64,000 nucleotides of DNA from a virus, in IMG/VR virus record IMGVR_UViG_3300049596_001007, positions 22,021 through 86,020 of that record; one strand, 5' to 3'. The notes beneath the pieces were generated by a model. The model did not search any database, was not told where the DNA came from, and was given only the letters and a program-made list of their open reading frames with translations. A program made the position numbers and the translations under genes. Shown here piece after piece: positions 62,432 through 64,000 of the stretch (within the stretch, counting starts at the first letter, position 1; each line of letters opens with the position of its first letter).

Positions 62432-64000
62432 AAAGTCTTAATAGAGTACTCATCTCAGAAGAGACCTCACTCTGTGAATACATGTCTCCGCCAGACTGGT
62501 AGTTCTTTAGCTTCTTAGTTACTTCATCAGCATCTTTTTGCCCAATTTTCTTTTCAACTCTTTTGACCATTTCGTCAATCAAGTTTCTAAGAACTGGGGG
62601 AAGATCGCTGTACCTGACCTTTTGAGCGTCTGCACCAAATGCAAGTGGAAGATTAGAAATCACTTGACCTAGGGAACGGGCCGTAGATCTAACGCTTTCT
62701 AGCGCTGTAGCGTCAAGTGCGCCCGAGTCAAGCCTGTCAATTACGCCTAAAAGGTCTTGCGCAGCAGCAATAGCTGCGTCGTAGTTTCCAGCATCATCTA
62801 GGCCTTCTGCACTCTCTACTTTTTCTACTACGTCTTGAAGCCCAGAGGCGCCAAGGTCGTCCTTTAATCGAGCAAGTACCGTACGGAACATGCCTTTTGA
62901 GTCTCTTGGTTGGTTAACTCCAGAGACATACTTCTGCGAAAAAACTGCTTCTACGTTTGTGGTTTTTTCTGCATTTTCACTAGTTACGGCCATGGTCGCT
63001 AAAAGCCCCTCCTTGGCAGAGGCAACTCGTGCTCTAATCTCTGCGGCATCTTCCTGAAGTACTGAGGCTTCTTTCCACTTATCTGGGATCAAGTCTGCTT
63101 TGTCAAGTCCACGTGCTCTACGCACGATGTGCCTACGAACTGCTGAGCGTTTGTTTGGCTTAGAACGTCCATACGCTTGTATTGCATTCTTTAGATCATC
63201 AACGTTGTCAATTGGGTACGAGCCGTCTGGAAGAGCTTTCTTTTCTGCGGCAAGCTTCTGGCGCTTTTCTCGTGAAATGTATCCGAGTGTCTCCAGCTCT
63301 TCTTCGGTTACCTCATCTGCGTATATCCGATTGGCAAGTTCTTTGGCCTTAGCAGTTAGCTGCGCATGCTTAGCTACTTTTGCATCAGCCATTCGCGAAC
63401 GAAGAGCGTCAACTTCTGCATTAAGAGACAAACGCTCTTTGCTTTCTAAAGTCTCAATGCGTTGTGAGAGCTCAGTAAGCGGATCGTTTTTCATCTTTGC
63501 AAGAACAGCAGCACCGGCTGCGACAAGTGCGTACACTTGGCCAGAGGCTACTCGAGCTCGTGCAATTGGGAAACCGGGAACGTTTACTTGGCAAACAGCA
63601 ACAAGCTCGAGTTGGCCTCCGATTGGTCGCCAGTCGCCTGACGGTGCCGATGCACGGAGTGCTCGGATTTGCTCAGGAGATGCGCCTGGGCGCAAACCGC
63701 CAGCAACCCAAATACCGAACTGATCTTCACCAGCGTGAACATCAGCAATAGCAGAACCGGTGTCGTCGTAGTGGCGAGCCGCGTCAACTGCACTTGCTTC
63801 CAGAGAAGCATGTCCACCTGCGAGTGTGAGCTGGCCGACTGGGTAGTCTTTGCCGTCATCTGCCCTAATCACGCCAGTGTGGAAGTAAGCGTATCCACTA
63901 CGGCTCTTTGGTGCTCGTGTTCCGCGAGACATCCCAATATGATCAGTTTGCCAAGATGCGATGTGGCCAAACACACGGCCGAGATCGTCTACACTAAGCG
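62424..64000 (-). CDS. Capsid maturation protease, start beyond the window
   Basis: At least 525 residues are present; the frame is open to the right edge, so the gene starts outside. In the visible part RVFGHIASWQTDHIGM, followed by RSGYAYFHTG and GGHASLEA, is the actinophage capsid maturation protease core; the His and Ser of a prohead protease are in these motifs. A GTG at 63974 lies inside the motif and is not the true start. The C-terminal half is helical with a scaffold-like composition, so the gene may combine protease and scaffold. It precedes the capsid gene. Confidence 0.85.
   Translation of the reverse strand, partial: LSVDDLGRVFGHIASWQTDHIGMSRGTRAPKSRSGYAYFHTGVIRADDGKDYPVGQLTLAGGHASLEASAVDAARHYDDTGSAIADVHAGEDQFGIWVAGGLRPGASPEQIRALRASAPSGDWRPIGGQLELVAVCQVNVPGFPIARARVASGQVYALVAAGAAVLAKMKNDPLTELSQRIETLESKERLSLNAEVDALRSRMADAKVAKHAQLTAKAKELANRIYADEVTEEELETLGYISREKRQKLAAEKKALPDGSYPIDNVDDLKNAIQAYGRSKPNKRSAVRRHIVRRARGLDKADLIPDKWKEASVLQEDAAEIRARVASAKEGLLATMAVTSENAEKTTNVEAVFSQKYVSGVNQPRDSKGMFRTVLARLKDDLGASGLQDVVEKVESAEGLDDAGNYDAAIAAAQDLLGVIDRLDSGALDATALESVRSTARSLGQVISNLPLAFGADAQKVRYSDLPPVLRNLIDEMVKRVEKKIGQKDADEVTKKLKNYQSGGDMYSQSEVSSEMSTLLRLLT

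Overview
The window looks like most of the genome of a tailed actinobacterial virus (siphovirus type), probably from an aquatic actinobacterium of moderate to low GC. The evidence is a WhiB-like Fe-S regulator (25117-25644), an actinophage-style capsid maturation protease, capsid and tail operon, a short serine recombinase, and many collagen-like and jelly-roll tail-fibre modules of the kind seen in aquatic phages. There are no ribosomal or housekeeping genes. I saw no tRNA, CRISPR array or insertion sequence. No portal or large terminase is present; they presumably lie beyond the right edge, where the protease gene is cut off. At the left edge a secreted protein gene is also cut off.

Layout. 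Positions 1-6016 hold the partial secreted protein, a serine recombinase with a hairpin-rich tail, a ribbon-helix-helix regulator, a large primase-polymerase/SF3 helicase, and a divergent short operon (small DNA-binding-like protein, metallophosphoesterase, DUF6378-like protein). Positions 6058-25163 (+ strand) hold about 19 kb of tail-fibre and adhesin genes. Inserted in them is a modification cassette (2OG-Fe(II) oxygenase, tryptophan-halogenase homologue, DUF6065-like protein), a CPA2-type cation:proton antiporter, and a final GT4 glycosyltransferase. Positions 25117-42943 (- strand) hold regulation and DNA metabolism: WhiB, a pyrimidine-dimer-glycosylase-like protein, a C5-cytosine methyltransferase, an all-alpha NTP pyrophosphatase, a five-gene sugar-activation and glycosyltransfer cassette, an SSB-like protein, a RecA/Sak4-like ATPase, a PD-(D/E)XK nuclease, a SNF2 helicase, a RuvC-like resolvase, family A DNA polymerase, dCMP deaminase, a thymidylate-synthase-fold enzyme and a dNMP kinase. 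Positions 43002-64000 (- strand, read right to left) hold the virion operon: protease, major capsid protein, second capsid-type protein, major tail protein, connectors, tail chaperones with a -1 frame overlap, tape measure, fibre, FN3 protein, distal tail and hub proteins, and an S74-terminated spike.

How the genes may work together. The most interesting combination is in the DNA-metabolism block. The thymidylate-synthase homologue has Asp where thymidylate synthases have the dUMP-selecting Asn. That is the substitution known from T4 dCMP hydroxymethylase. It is co-directional with a dNMP kinase, a possible dCTPase, a dCMP deaminase, a polymerase, and a cassette containing a small-molecule kinase, HAD phosphatase, nucleotidyltransferase and two GT-B-like proteins. 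This reads as a candidate pathway for making modified deoxycytidine and glycosylating it in DNA. It is an inference from family knowledge and residues, not a demonstration. A second candidate system is the fibre region: a prolyl-hydroxylase-like oxygenase and a halogenase sit directly after a collagen-like fibre that carries an extreme histidine-rich (HxH) segment, which suggests post-translational modification and metal loading of the adhesins. A third is a small beta module repeated inside at least five different virion proteins.
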